From Bacteroidota bacterium (GTDB lineage: Bacteria > Bacteroidota > Bacteroidia > Palsa-965), in assembly GCA_020402865.1 (NCBI GenBank), contig JADBYT010000011.1:62001-126000 (forward strand): a stretch of DNA of 64,000 bases. Direction: 5' to 3'. Below, piece after piece: positions 52,601 to 60,363 of this stretch (its first letter is position 1; each line of letters opens with the position of its first letter). Both the position numbers and the translations under genes were made by a program. Under the pieces are notes generated by a model, which was not told the DNA's origin, did not search any database, and saw only the letters and a program-made list of their open reading frames with translations.

Positions 52601-54338
52601 CGTTCGAGGCCCATTCAAAAGTGCCGTTATCCTGTGTACCACCCACAAGTAAACCGTAGTTTGATTCAGATCCGCTGAAATCATAAAACTGATTGATGGC
52701 TAATCCGGCACCATTCATATTCACCCAGTTGGCAGAAGTGTAGTTGTGAAGCGTGGTGGGGCTGCATACGGATTTGCCCACACCTCCGTCGCTTCCGATT
52801 ATTACCACGTCATTTCCTGCGCTGGTGCTTACTACCATGTGGCGGATATCGGCGTGTGTGTTTGAATTGGGCAGACATGCCGAGGTAGCCCAGTATTGCG
52901 ACATTTGCAGCCAGTTTGCACTTGTGAAGGTGTTGGATGCCGTGAGATTAATGTCATAAACCGTTGTTCCTGCCAGATACATGCGGCTTGCATTGATTTT
53001 CGAAAACTCCATTTCAAGCTTCCAGTAACCTGCACCAAGCTGGAATACGCCGTTTGCATTCATCGTGCCCACACTTGCAGTAAGCAGCGAAGGAGGGTTA
53101 ATCCGTTTTACAGTAACCGGATTACCGCCCACATTTTCGTCGGCATAAGCCACGTAAAAATCGGTTGTATTTCCGGGCTGCACGGCGGCGCAAATGCGTG
53201 TGGCAAATTGTCCGCTGCCAATTACTGTTGAAGTAATATCGGTAAACGAACCGGCAGAACCACCGGAGCCTGAGTAAAAAGCTTTGGCGGGATCAAAATT
53301 AAAAGCTCCCCATGCCGAACGGCTTGTGCATACGATAATTCGTGAGTTACTTACTCCGCCCGACCCGTTGATGATGTCAATATCACGGAATGTCCATACA
53401 AATCCCTGAGAGGTTGGCGGAGCCGTAATATCAAGCACCACGGTCCACGTGGGTGTGGCGGCGTTGGCGTTGGATGTGCGGAATATACGCCCGCCGGCAA
53501 GCACATACATGGTATTTGCATCCTGCGGATGAATAAGCACTTTAGTAACGCCGCCTGTCATTGCCACGCCGTTATCGTAGCTGGCAAGCGAGAGTATTTC
53601 TGTCCATGTGGTGCCGCCGTCGGTAGTACGCATAAGACCGAAACCGTATTGCCCGCCTGCACTGAAAGGCACACCATTATTAATTGCACCGATAAAAATG
53701 GTTGTGGGTGTGGTGGGATGTACTGCGATGGAAGATATACCGATACAGGGCATACGGCTTGGGTCGGTAAGACAGGCCCAAGAAGCGCCGTTGTTTACGG
53801 TTTTAAACAATCCGCCACCTGATGCACCGGCCAGTACTTCGCTGGGGTTTGCGGGATTTACATAAACGGCCGTAACCATACCCATAATGGGATTTGAGTA
53901 TGTTGCGGGGCCCACAAGACTCCATGCACCAAGCGATGCCGAGGTACAAATGTTTGGAGCGCCCTGTACGGTTGGATTTGAATTATCACCAATGCGTACT
54001 GACGGATTGTTTGCAGCCATTGCGCGCGCATACATGCCTGTATTGGCAAGCTCGCCGGGCGTGGCCCCGGTGCAGTTCATGCGGTCTTTCCAGTACCAGT
54101 CCCATTGTGCAAAGAAAATTTCTTCCGGATTTTCAGCCATGCCCTCGGCATGGTTGCGGCGTAACTGCCGCTCCCAGGGCTTTTCCGATTGTTCAACCCG
54201 GAGCAGATACTTTTCGCGCAAGTCGTAATAGTTGGGGGCCGGACCTGCCGGCGAGGCACTCTGTCCTTTCAGCAAAAAAGACAAAGCAATGCCAGGAACG
54301 AGCAGCGAGGCTGCCCGCATCAGCTTGGTAGTTTTCAT
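49695..54338 (-). CDS. Large secreted T9SS protein with BNR/sortilin-like repeats
   Basis: The 1547-aa product has a signal peptide (MKTTKLMRAASLLVPGIALS). The first ~850 residues contain several Asp-box (BNR) motifs such as TTDGGTTWTE, SVDGGTTWTD and SVNGGVNWTD, consistent with one or two sortilin/sialidase-like beta-propellers. The next ~450 residues are Asn/Thr-rich with repeated strands, suggestive of a parallel beta-helix. The end is a T9SS type A sorting domain (DNMPNPYSDMTVI, LPSGVYFYSL, KMLIIRQ). It is expected outside the cell or on the surface. No catalytic residues of sialidases were identified, so adhesion or glycan binding is as likely as hydrolysis. Monocistronic with its own terminator. 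Confidence 0.88.
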   Translation of the reverse strand: MKTTKLMRAASLLVPGIALSFLLKGQSASPAGPAPNYYDLREKYLLRVEQSEKPWERQLRRNHAEGMAENPEEIFFAQWDWYWKDRMNCTGATPGELANTGMYARAMAANNPSVRIGDNSNPTVQGAPNICTSASLGAWSLVGPATYSNPIMGMVTAVYVNPANPSEVLAGASGGGLFKTVNNGASWACLTDPSRMPCIGISSIAVHPTTPTTIFIGAINNGVPFSAGGQYGFGLMRTTDGGTTWTEILSLASYDNGVAMTGGVTKVLIHPQDANTMYVLAGGRIFRTSNANAATPTWTVVLDITAPPTSQGFVWTFRDIDIINGSGGVSNSRIIVCTSRSAWGAFNFDPAKAFYSGSGGSAGSFTDITSTVIGSGQFATRICAAVQPGNTTDFYVAYADENVGGNPVTVKRINPPSLLTASVGTMNANGVFQLGAGYWKLEMEFSKINASRMYLAGTTVYDINLTASNTFTSANWLQMSQYWATSACLPNSNTHADIRHMVVSTSAGNDVVIIGSDGGVGKSVCSPTTLHNYTSANWVNMNGAGLAINQFYDFSGSESNYGLLVGGTQDNGTFEWASNVWRQKSNYDGWQGTINPLTNNYYGCSNAGSVGGATNTGAGCYSSRPAPSGTTNGNLPVVSDPNAPATIYAAFSQTSPANCVLARSTDFGTTWTILTGFPANGDAINAIHVATANSNTIYVSRGGPTWNGSSTAGRFYKSVDGGTTWTDVGATAMSVLSWSAVTSITTDAFNADEVYVGMNGYWAQSSTAPGLYAGVNRVLRSVNGGVNWTDITNNSLPACPVISMVYRNGSNDEVYIGTDFGVYRYNATTALWECFSNQLPVVMVTNLEIQNCKNMIRVSTNGRGIWESPLPAINSYDVTATTTWTGHKYIGTDITVKPGATLTVTGTLYMSKNKRIIVERGATLNVNSGGKITNACGDMWYGIEVWGTSTAAQNTAGAQGKVVVNNGTIENAYEAITTIKNANTSWDWAFTGGIVQTINAFFYNNRRSVQMLTYHAPGSPEPNNYSYFKNTVFETNRILNDAAVLPTTHISMLDLKGVNVQGCKFRNTATASYSINNRGTGVTGFDAIFTVNDQFNFSFPPSVIASSEFEGLTKGVQADFTSGVTKAAYVYNSLFRNVQRSVTYNYSSGSAVNGNTIDQLPNAATTNFSDATWGIRMNNATSFLVSQNSATGISATPQNTYGVIADNCLNSVSNEISYNTIGNMYVCVQAQGNNGSAASGLQIKCNTFNTVATYQIVVCPTVSGSIADQGAGCTAPVKNTFAAPVGAFGHIYSPINSFAYYAGSGSVPTNYSSTIAMASCGVAGSCPPPGDIEKALTDPAAGLLLQLPLWEASETLEDQALAIEACLALGRYNDAARKISNYPEPAGQRYYEVVSAVKQNGGNWFLATDAQLSVLEEVASVNCYQQLSAQLILHLVKGKAYERHVEPINEEARLFPSAGPLESILLDNMPNPYSDMTVINCKVADNASSAQLKVMNAVGDEVENISMQTGFNKVQFSSGTLPSGVYFYSLVIDGKIIATRKMLIIRQ

Positions 54339-54546
54339 GGTGTGCGGTATAAGTGATTTAGGTGTGACCAATATATCACCTACATTTAGCCATTTACAAG
54401 TATTTACACCAGATCTGTTGATAAGTCATTAATTCCTGATATCTGTCAGTATGAAAAATGAACGTTCAGGAAAAATCATTAAACAAAAAATATGGAAAAG
54501 GATGTTCCGGAGAGAAACACCTTTTATGAAATGACAATCAGGGCTA

Positions 54547-55419
54547 TTATTTCTGCTGTGCAGCCAGTAATGTGTTTTGCAGCAGGCCGGTAATGGTCAT
54601 TGGCCCTACACCGCCGGGCACGGGTGTAATCCAGCTGCACTTGGGTGCCACATTTGCAAAATCCACATCACCATGCAGGCGGAATCCGCTTTTGGTGTCA
54701 GGGGCTGTGACCCGTGTGGTGCCCACATCAATTACAACTGCGCCTTCCTTCACCATATCGGCTTTAAGGAAATGGGGAATACCAAGTGCAGCCACGATGA
54801 TGTCGGCGCTGCGGGTAATTTCGGCCAGATTTTGGGTGCGGCTGTGGCAGAGTGTAACGGTGCAGTTTCCGGGTTCGGCATTGCGTGCCAGCAGCATGCT
54901 TACCGGCGAACCCACAATGTGGCTGCGCCCGATAACCACACAATGCTTGCCGGAGGTTTTGATCTGGCAGCGTTGCAATAGCTGCAGAATGCCGTACGGT
55001 GTGGCGGGCAGAAAACAAGGCAAATTAAGCGCCATGCGCCCCACGTTTACCGGATGAAAACCGTCCACATCCTTGCGCGGATCAATAGTCTCAATTACTT
55101 TTTGTGAGTCAATGTGTTTGGGAAGCGGAAGCTGCACAATGAAGCCGTCAATTTCAGGATTTTGATTAAGCAGATGAACCTGTTCAAGCAATTGGCCTTC
55201 GGTTACGGTATCTTCCAGTCGAATCAGTGTGGAGCGATAACCAATGCGTTCGCAGGCGGCTACTTTGGCATTTACATACGTTACGCTACCGCCATCGTTA
55301 CCCACCAGTATGGCAGCCAGATGCGGACGGCGAAGACCGGCTGCCACGCGGCGTTGTACTTCCTGTGCAAGTTCGTTTTGAATGGTAAGTGCAATCTGTT
55401 TGCCGTCTATAAGCTGCAT
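54547..55419 (-). CDS. folD: Bifunctional methylenetetrahydrofolate dehydrogenase/cyclohydrolase
   Basis: FolD converts 5,10-methylene-THF to 10-formyl-THF in two steps. The 290-aa product has [13 protein letters not shown] with the catalytic lysine, [24 protein letters not shown], the NADP-binding [11 protein letters not shown], and the C-terminal [10 protein letters not shown]. The ATG at 55419 gives the normal family start (MQLIDGK); a 10-residue upstream extension is unlikely. 10-formyl-THF is the formyl donor for Fmt, encoded at 3529-4509, though the genes are not linked. The 175 bp downstream hold nothing notable. Confidence 0.96.
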   Translation of the reverse strand: MQLIDGKQIALTIQNELAQEVQRRVAAGLRRPHLAAILVGNDGGSVTYVNAKVAACERIGYRSTLIRLEDTVTEGQLLEQVHLLNQNPEIDGFIVQLPLPKHIDSQKVIETIDPRKDVDGFHPVNVGRMALNLPCFLPATPYGILQLLQRCQIKTSGKHCVVIGRSHIVGSPVSMLLARNAEPGNCTVTLCHSRTQNLAEITRSADIIVAALGIPHFLKADMVKEGAVVIDVGTTRVTAPDTKSGFRLHGDVDFANVAPKCSWITPVPGGVGPMTITGLLQNTLLAAQQK

Positions 55420-55606
55420 ACTTGGTTGATCGTGGTGGTTGGGCAGCAAAGATCACTATTTCCGGCCGAAACAGAGGTGGAGTTCCCGGCGAGTTTTACC
55501 GGTTTTTCCAACAGTTTGTTTTATTAAATCAGGGTTAATATCCCTGCTGTTTAAACAAAACCCGCTTCAGTGAGTTTACTTTGCATACCATTTCCAATTA
55601 CCACTC

Positions 55607-56416
55607 ATGGATATTCCTGATTTTACTTCCTCTGGCGTCTGGATAAGTCTGTTTACGCTCACTTTTCTGGAAATAGTACTTGGTGTGGACAACATCATTT
55701 TCATTTCCATTGTTACCGATAAACTTCCCCAGCACCAGCAGCGCCGGGCCCGGAATCTTGGGCTTACGCTTGCGCTGGTAATGCGTGTAATGCTGCTGTT
55801 TGCCATAACGTGGATGCTTCAACTGAAGGAACCTGTGTTTACGCTTTCATTTATGGAAGAGCCTAATTCGCCGGGAACACCTATTGGCATCAGCTGGAAG
55901 GATATTATTCTCATTGCCGGCGGTTTGTTTCTGCTGGCCAAAAGCACACTCGAAATTCACCGTAAACTCGAAAAATCAAAATCGCACGGAGCACAAGGCA
56001 AGTATGCCACTTTTACAGCCGTACTTGTTCAGGTAGTGCTTGTGGATATGGTGTTTAGTGTGGACAGCATTCTTACTGCCATTGGCTTAGTGGAGAATGT
56101 ATTAATTATGATTATTGCTGTTGTGGCCAGTATGGGTGTAATGCTTGCATTTGCCGGTGCAATTACCCGTTTTATAAACCGTCATCCGGCTATGCAGATT
56201 CTGGCACTTGCTTTCCTTGTGGCTATTGGCCTGGTGCTTATTGCCAATGGCTTCCACCAGAATTTCAATAAGGGATATATCTACAGTGGTATGGCCTTTG
56301 CGCTGGTGGTGGAAATGATTAATATACGTATGCGGCGAAATAATGAATCGGTAAAACTGAATACGCAGGGGGTGGATGTGGAGAAGGAAATAGATGAAAT
56401 GGAGGGCAAGACGTAA
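55607..56416 (+). CDS. TerC-family integral membrane protein
   Basis: The 269-aa product has about seven membrane helices and the two acidic motifs of the TerC family: LEIVLGVDNIIFISI in the first helix and VDMVFSVDSILTAIG in the middle. TerC proteins are associated with tellurite resistance and, in several bacteria, with metal (manganese) export during metalation of exported enzymes. The charged C-terminal tail (about 235-269) is cytoplasmic. Monocistronic and convergent with ffh across two REP-like hairpins. Confidence 0.9.
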   Translation: MDIPDFTSSGVWISLFTLTFLEIVLGVDNIIFISIVTDKLPQHQQRRARNLGLTLALVMRVMLLFAITWMLQLKEPVFTLSFMEEPNSPGTPIGISWKDIILIAGGLFLLAKSTLEIHRKLEKSKSHGAQGKYATFTAVLVQVVLVDMVFSVDSILTAIGLVENVLIMIIAVVASMGVMLAFAGAITRFINRHPAMQILALAFLVAIGLVLIANGFHQNFNKGYIYSGMAFALVVEMINIRMRRNNESVKLNTQGVDVEKEIDEMEGKT

Positions 56417-56527
56417 CTGTCCTTTCTCGACTGCGCTCGGAAGGACAGCGGCTTTGTGTGTTTTAACTGACTAAGGCAAAAGTTGAATGCACTGTCCTTT
56501 ATCGGCTGCGCTCGGAAGGACAGTGCA
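56417..56527. repeat. Pair of REP-like hairpins between terC and ffh
   Basis: Hairpin 1 has arms ctgtcctt (56417-56424) and aaggacag (56441-56448). Hairpin 2 has perfect 12-bp arms tgcactgtcctt (56488-56499) and aaggacagtgca (56516-56527). Both loops share tcg(a/g)ctgcgctcgg. The loop resembles the core of the other REP-like repeats in this window (tcgacaagctcag), so they are probably related elements. They also separate two convergent genes and may stop transcription. Confidence 0.8.
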
Positions 56528-56534
56528 TTAGTTA

Positions 56535-57869
56535 TCAGCGGCGCATTTTAGGCATATTGCGCATCATCTTCGCCATCTGCCCCTTATCACTCATCATGCG
56601 CATCATTTTGCGGGTATCTTCAAACTGTTTGATGAGGCGGTTAACTTCCTGAATGGTGGTGCCGCTGCCTTTAGCGATACGCTGACGGCGGTTACCGTTT
56701 AGAATTTCAGGATGCTCACGCTCTTCAGGTGTCATCGACTGGATAATTGCTTCGATGCTTTTGAAAGCATTGTCGTCGATATCCACATCTTTCAGTGCTT
56801 TGCCCACGCCGGGAATCATGCCCATGAGATCTTTGATGTTGCCCATCTTTTTGATCTGCTGAAGCTGGCCGAGGAAGTCGTTGAAGCTGAATTTGTTTTT
56901 GGCAATACGATCCTGCAGGCGTTTGGCTTCCTGCGCATCAAACTGCTCCTGAGCACGCTCCACAAGTGTTACCACGTCGCCCATGCCCAGAATACGGTCG
57001 GCCATACGCTCGGGGTAAAACACATCAAGCGCTTCCATTTTTTCGCCGGTACCTACAAACTTGATGGGTTTGTTGACTACCGATTTGATGGAAAGCGCCG
57101 CACCGCCGCGTGTATCGCCATCGAGCTTGGTAAGAATTACACCGTCGAAATCAAGGCGGTCGTTGAAGGCTTTGGCTGTATTCACCGCATCCTGACCGGT
57201 CATTGAATCCACCACAAACAGAATTTCGTGGGGCTGCACGGCGGCTTTCACGGCTGCAATCTCGTTCATCATCGCCTCGTCCACAGCCAAACGGCCGGCG
57301 GTGTCGATGATTACTACGGAATGGTTGTTTTTCTTGGCGTGTTCAATACCGCGTTTGGCAATAGCCACCGGATCTTTCACGTCGGGTTCGGCATACACTT
57401 CCACGCCAATCTGCTCGCCCAGCACTTTCAGCTGGTCAATAGCCGCCGGGCGGTAAACGTCGCCCGCCACAAGCAGCGGACTTTTGCCGCGTTTGGTTTT
57501 GAGCCAGTTGGCTAATTTGCCCGAGAACGTGGTTTTACCCGAACCCTGCAAACCCGACATAAGAATAACGGTAGGGCTGCCACCGAGTTTGATGTCGGTT
57601 TTCTCGCCCCCCATAAGGTCTTTCAGCTCATCATGGGTAATTTTAATGAGCAGCTGCCCCGGCGACACGGCCGTGAGCACGTTCAGGCCCATCGCTTTTT
57701 GCTTTACCTCATCGGTAAATTTTTTGGCTACCGGATAACTTACGTCAGCATCCAGAAGGGCTTTGCGCACTTCTTTAAGCGTTTCGGCCACGTTAATCTC
57801 GGTAATTTTACCGTCGCCTTTAAGTACTTTAAACGCTCTGTCGAGCTTATCGGAGAGATTTTCAAACAT
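56535..57869 (-). CDS. ffh: Signal recognition particle protein
   Basis: Ffh binds SRP RNA and signal sequences and delivers ribosomes to the membrane. The 444-aa product has the N domain, the G domain with GLQGSGKTT (from 106), DTAGR and TKLDGDTRGG, and the Met-rich M domain (MGNIKDLMGMIPGVG ... MMRMMSDKGQMAKMMRNMPKMRR). Length is normal. A TACCTTTG box lies 24 bp upstream. No SRP RNA gene was recognised nearby. Confidence 0.97.
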   Translation of the reverse strand: MFENLSDKLDRAFKVLKGDGKITEINVAETLKEVRKALLDADVSYPVAKKFTDEVKQKAMGLNVLTAVSPGQLLIKITHDELKDLMGGEKTDIKLGGSPTVILMSGLQGSGKTTFSGKLANWLKTKRGKSPLLVAGDVYRPAAIDQLKVLGEQIGVEVYAEPDVKDPVAIAKRGIEHAKKNNHSVVIIDTAGRLAVDEAMMNEIAAVKAAVQPHEILFVVDSMTGQDAVNTAKAFNDRLDFDGVILTKLDGDTRGGAALSIKSVVNKPIKFVGTGEKMEALDVFYPERMADRILGMGDVVTLVERAQEQFDAQEAKRLQDRIAKNKFSFNDFLGQLQQIKKMGNIKDLMGMIPGVGKALKDVDIDDNAFKSIEAIIQSMTPEEREHPEILNGNRRQRIAKGSGTTIQEVNRLIKQFEDTRKMMRMMSDKGQMAKMMRNMPKMRR

Positions 57870-57893
57870 CTTACGTCAAATTCAGAAGGAGTG

Positions 57894-57901
57894 CAAAGGT
57901 A
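57894..57901 (-). promoter_or_regulatory. TACCTTTG -7 box of ffh
   Basis: Exact TAnnTTTG on the minus strand, 24 bp upstream of the ATG. Confidence 0.55.
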
Positions 57902-57985
57902 AGAAACGGCTTTGGTTTTGGAAACTGCCGCAAATTCACCTTTGCCACTTACCAAATTTCCCCAATAACAGCCGGTAAAAACCGT

Positions 57986-57993
57986 TATTTTTG
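57986..57993 (+). promoter_or_regulatory. TATTTTTG -7 box of the envelope operon
   Basis: Exact TAnnTTTG match 48 bp ahead of the first gene (58042). Confidence 0.5.
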
Positions 57994-58041
57994 TCTAAAC
58001 GCAATTCACCCCTGAATTGCTCCTTCACTTATAAAAATTAT

Positions 58042-59703
58042 ATGCAGCGTTTCACATTCCCGGCATCTTTTCTTACCCTTATTGCGGCTGTTGTTGTATC
58101 TGTTTCAGCCTTACAGGCGCAAAACCAGCCTCTGCCCGCTCCTACCAATAAAGTATCCATTTCAAACGGTCCTGAAATAGAAGCACGCCGCTCGAGTTTA
58201 AGCGGTGTGGCCGGTTTTGATGAAACGGGCTATTACATTGTGCGCAGGCAAAAAAAAGCACTCTACCTCGAACGCCTGAGCAAAAGCATGGCCATTGAAC
58301 AATCGGTAAAAATTGAACCGCGTATCAGTTACAAGGGGTCAAAGGCTGCATTCAGCCAGTGCCGCATGTTTAACGGACACCTGTTTATGTTCTGGGTGGC
58401 TTCTGACCTGCGCACCTATACGCTTACCAATCTGGTGCAGGAAGTGGATAAGCAAACGCTTATGCCCGTGGGCAGTTTGCGGGAGCTGAATAAAATTGAA
58501 TTCCCGGGCCGCCGTTCCATGAACCGGGCTATTGGGTATGGTGGCGTTTCATCGGTAGTGACTTCGGAAGACGAATCGAAAGTGATGCTTACCCGTCCGG
58601 AAGAGCGTGAAGAGGAAGATTCGCCCACCAGCAATGAAAAAATCATTATCGAAGTTTACGATGATCAGCTCAATAAACTCTGGGAAAAAACGGTTACCAT
58701 TCCCCGGCCCCGCGATCAGTTTAACGTGCAGAGCATCCGTATCGAAAACGACGGTACCATCTACATCCGTGGAGCGGAATATCAGGAACGTGCTACGGCC
58801 CGCTCATCGCGCCGTTCGGGCAAACCTGATTTTGATTACTACATCTACCGCATTACCGAAAATGGCGGTGCGATGAAGGAAATTCCGGTAAATCTGGAAG
58901 GAAAATTTGTAACCGATGTGATAGCCACCACCGCCCTGAACGGCGATATTGTGCTGGCCGGTTTTTACTCTGAGCGCGGCACTTACAGCATCAAAGGTGT
59001 ATTTTATCAGCGCATGAGTGGCAGCTCCGAACAAATGGTGGCCAGCCGTATGACCGAGTTCGACAAAGCGTTTATTACGCAATATGCCTCGCAGCGCGAA
59101 GTCAAACGCATTGAAAAACGCGAACGCCGTGGCGAGGAAGCGGAGCTGTTTGAGTTTGACATGGACAAGTTTCTGCTCCGCGCCGATGGCGGAGGAACGC
59201 TCGTTGCGGAACAATATTATATGTATGTGGAAACCATTACCACTCCCGGAGCCAACGGACAAACCACCACACGCACAATCTATCATTACATCTACAATGA
59301 TATTCTGGTGCTCAATTTCAGTGCCGATGGTGAACTGGTGTGGAAATGTAAAATTCCCAAACGCCAGCACACCACCAACGATGGCGGCTACTATTCATCG
59401 TATGCGCTGATGGTGCAGGGCGACCGGTTGTTTTTTGTGTATAACGACAATCCGAACAACCTTACGCTGGAAGAAAACCAGGCGCCTGCCGACTTTAGCC
59501 GCAACCGTCGCGAGCTGGCTGTGGTGCTGGCCGAAGTGGATGCCGATGGGAAACTTACCCGCGAACTGCTTATTGCCACTGAGCGCGGCGATGTAATTGT
59601 GCGGCCCAAAGTATGTGAGCAAACCGGAGCCAATGAAATGCTGCTTTACAGCGAAAAGACATCGGTATTTCAGTTCAGCAAAGTAATTTTCAAAGCGCAA
59701 TGA
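58042..59703 (+). CDS. Hypothetical secreted beta-rich protein
   Basis: The 553-aa product has a signal peptide (cleavage near ALQAQ). The mature part is beta-rich with several Asp/Gly turns (for example YDDQLNKLWEKTVTI, RIENDGTIYIRG, NFSADGELVWKCKI), which resembles a large beta-propeller, but I cannot name a family. A charged helical segment (about 355-375, Arg/Glu-rich) interrupts it. The ATG at 58042 is preferred because it begins the signal peptide. It is first in a four-gene run with 4-bp overlaps or short gaps, all encoding envelope proteins. Confidence 0.72.
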   Translation: MQRFTFPASFLTLIAAVVVSVSALQAQNQPLPAPTNKVSISNGPEIEARRSSLSGVAGFDETGYYIVRRQKKALYLERLSKSMAIEQSVKIEPRISYKGSKAAFSQCRMFNGHLFMFWVASDLRTYTLTNLVQEVDKQTLMPVGSLRELNKIEFPGRRSMNRAIGYGGVSSVVTSEDESKVMLTRPEEREEEDSPTSNEKIIIEVYDDQLNKLWEKTVTIPRPRDQFNVQSIRIENDGTIYIRGAEYQERATARSSRRSGKPDFDYYIYRITENGGAMKEIPVNLEGKFVTDVIATTALNGDIVLAGFYSERGTYSIKGVFYQRMSGSSEQMVASRMTEFDKAFITQYASQREVKRIEKRERRGEEAELFEFDMDKFLLRADGGGTLVAEQYYMYVETITTPGANGQTTTRTIYHYIYNDILVLNFSADGELVWKCKIPKRQHTTNDGGYYSSYALMVQGDRLFFVYNDNPNNLTLEENQAPADFSRNRRELAVVLAEVDADGKLTRELLIATERGDVIVRPKVCEQTGANEMLLYSEKTSVFQFSKVIFKAQ

Positions 59704-60350
59704 AAAAGCTATTTCCGGTAATTTGTTTTTGGGTATTGATGGTGTTGCCCCAACTGGCCGGAGCGCAGTTTATCACCGTGGGGGTATCTCCGGGCATTGG
59801 TATAGCCAACTACGGCCGCCGTTCGGGGCCACAGCAGGCACAGGTAAACAACCGTTTTTATCCGGGCATTGCCATAGAAGGCAATTATATACTGCAAGGT
59901 TTTCCGTTTCCCATTTCGGGCTATAATAGTTTTGGAATCGGCATTTATTCAGCCGGGCGCGATTCGTTTTCGTTGCAGGATGGTGCGGGCACGGGAGGCA
60001 TACGCCGCATGCACATACGCGATTTTCAAATGCGTTACGGTTATGAGCTTCCGGCTGAAAACGAATTCTTTACCGCCTGGCTGGGCTGGAGTATCGGCTT
60101 CCGTTCCGGACGAAGTAAAATTACCGAAGCATGGAACAATCAGGGGCCGGTTGACCCGTCTTCCATAACCACCAGTCTTCGGGTACGTTCATTTACACTG
60201 GGCGTTCTGGCAGGTGCGATGTATGAATTTGAACACTTTTTCGTGTTTGCCCGTTATGAGTTTATGCTGAATCCGGCAAGCGCAATTTTTGGCAGCTATT
60301 CCCAGCATCAGTTTCATGCGGGCGTGTACTTGCCGGTATTTAATTTTTAA
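59700..60350 (+). CDS. Outer-membrane beta-barrel-like protein
   Basis: The 216-aa product has a signal peptide (cleavage near LAGAQ) and then alternating amphipathic strands rich in Gly, Tyr and Phe, ending in the aromatic VYLPVFNF typical of outer-membrane barrels. No named family. The ATG overlaps the preceding stop by 4 bp, so it is coupled to it, and the M48-like gene follows after 13 bp. Confidence 0.72.
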   Translation: MKKLFPVICFWVLMVLPQLAGAQFITVGVSPGIGIANYGRRSGPQQAQVNNRFYPGIAIEGNYILQGFPFPISGYNSFGIGIYSAGRDSFSLQDGAGTGGIRRMHIRDFQMRYGYELPAENEFFTAWLGWSIGFRSGRSKITEAWNNQGPVDPSSITTSLRVRSFTLGVLAGAMYEFEHFFVFARYEFMLNPASAIFGSYSQHQFHAGVYLPVFNF

Positions 60351-60363
60351 TGCATAAGAACAG

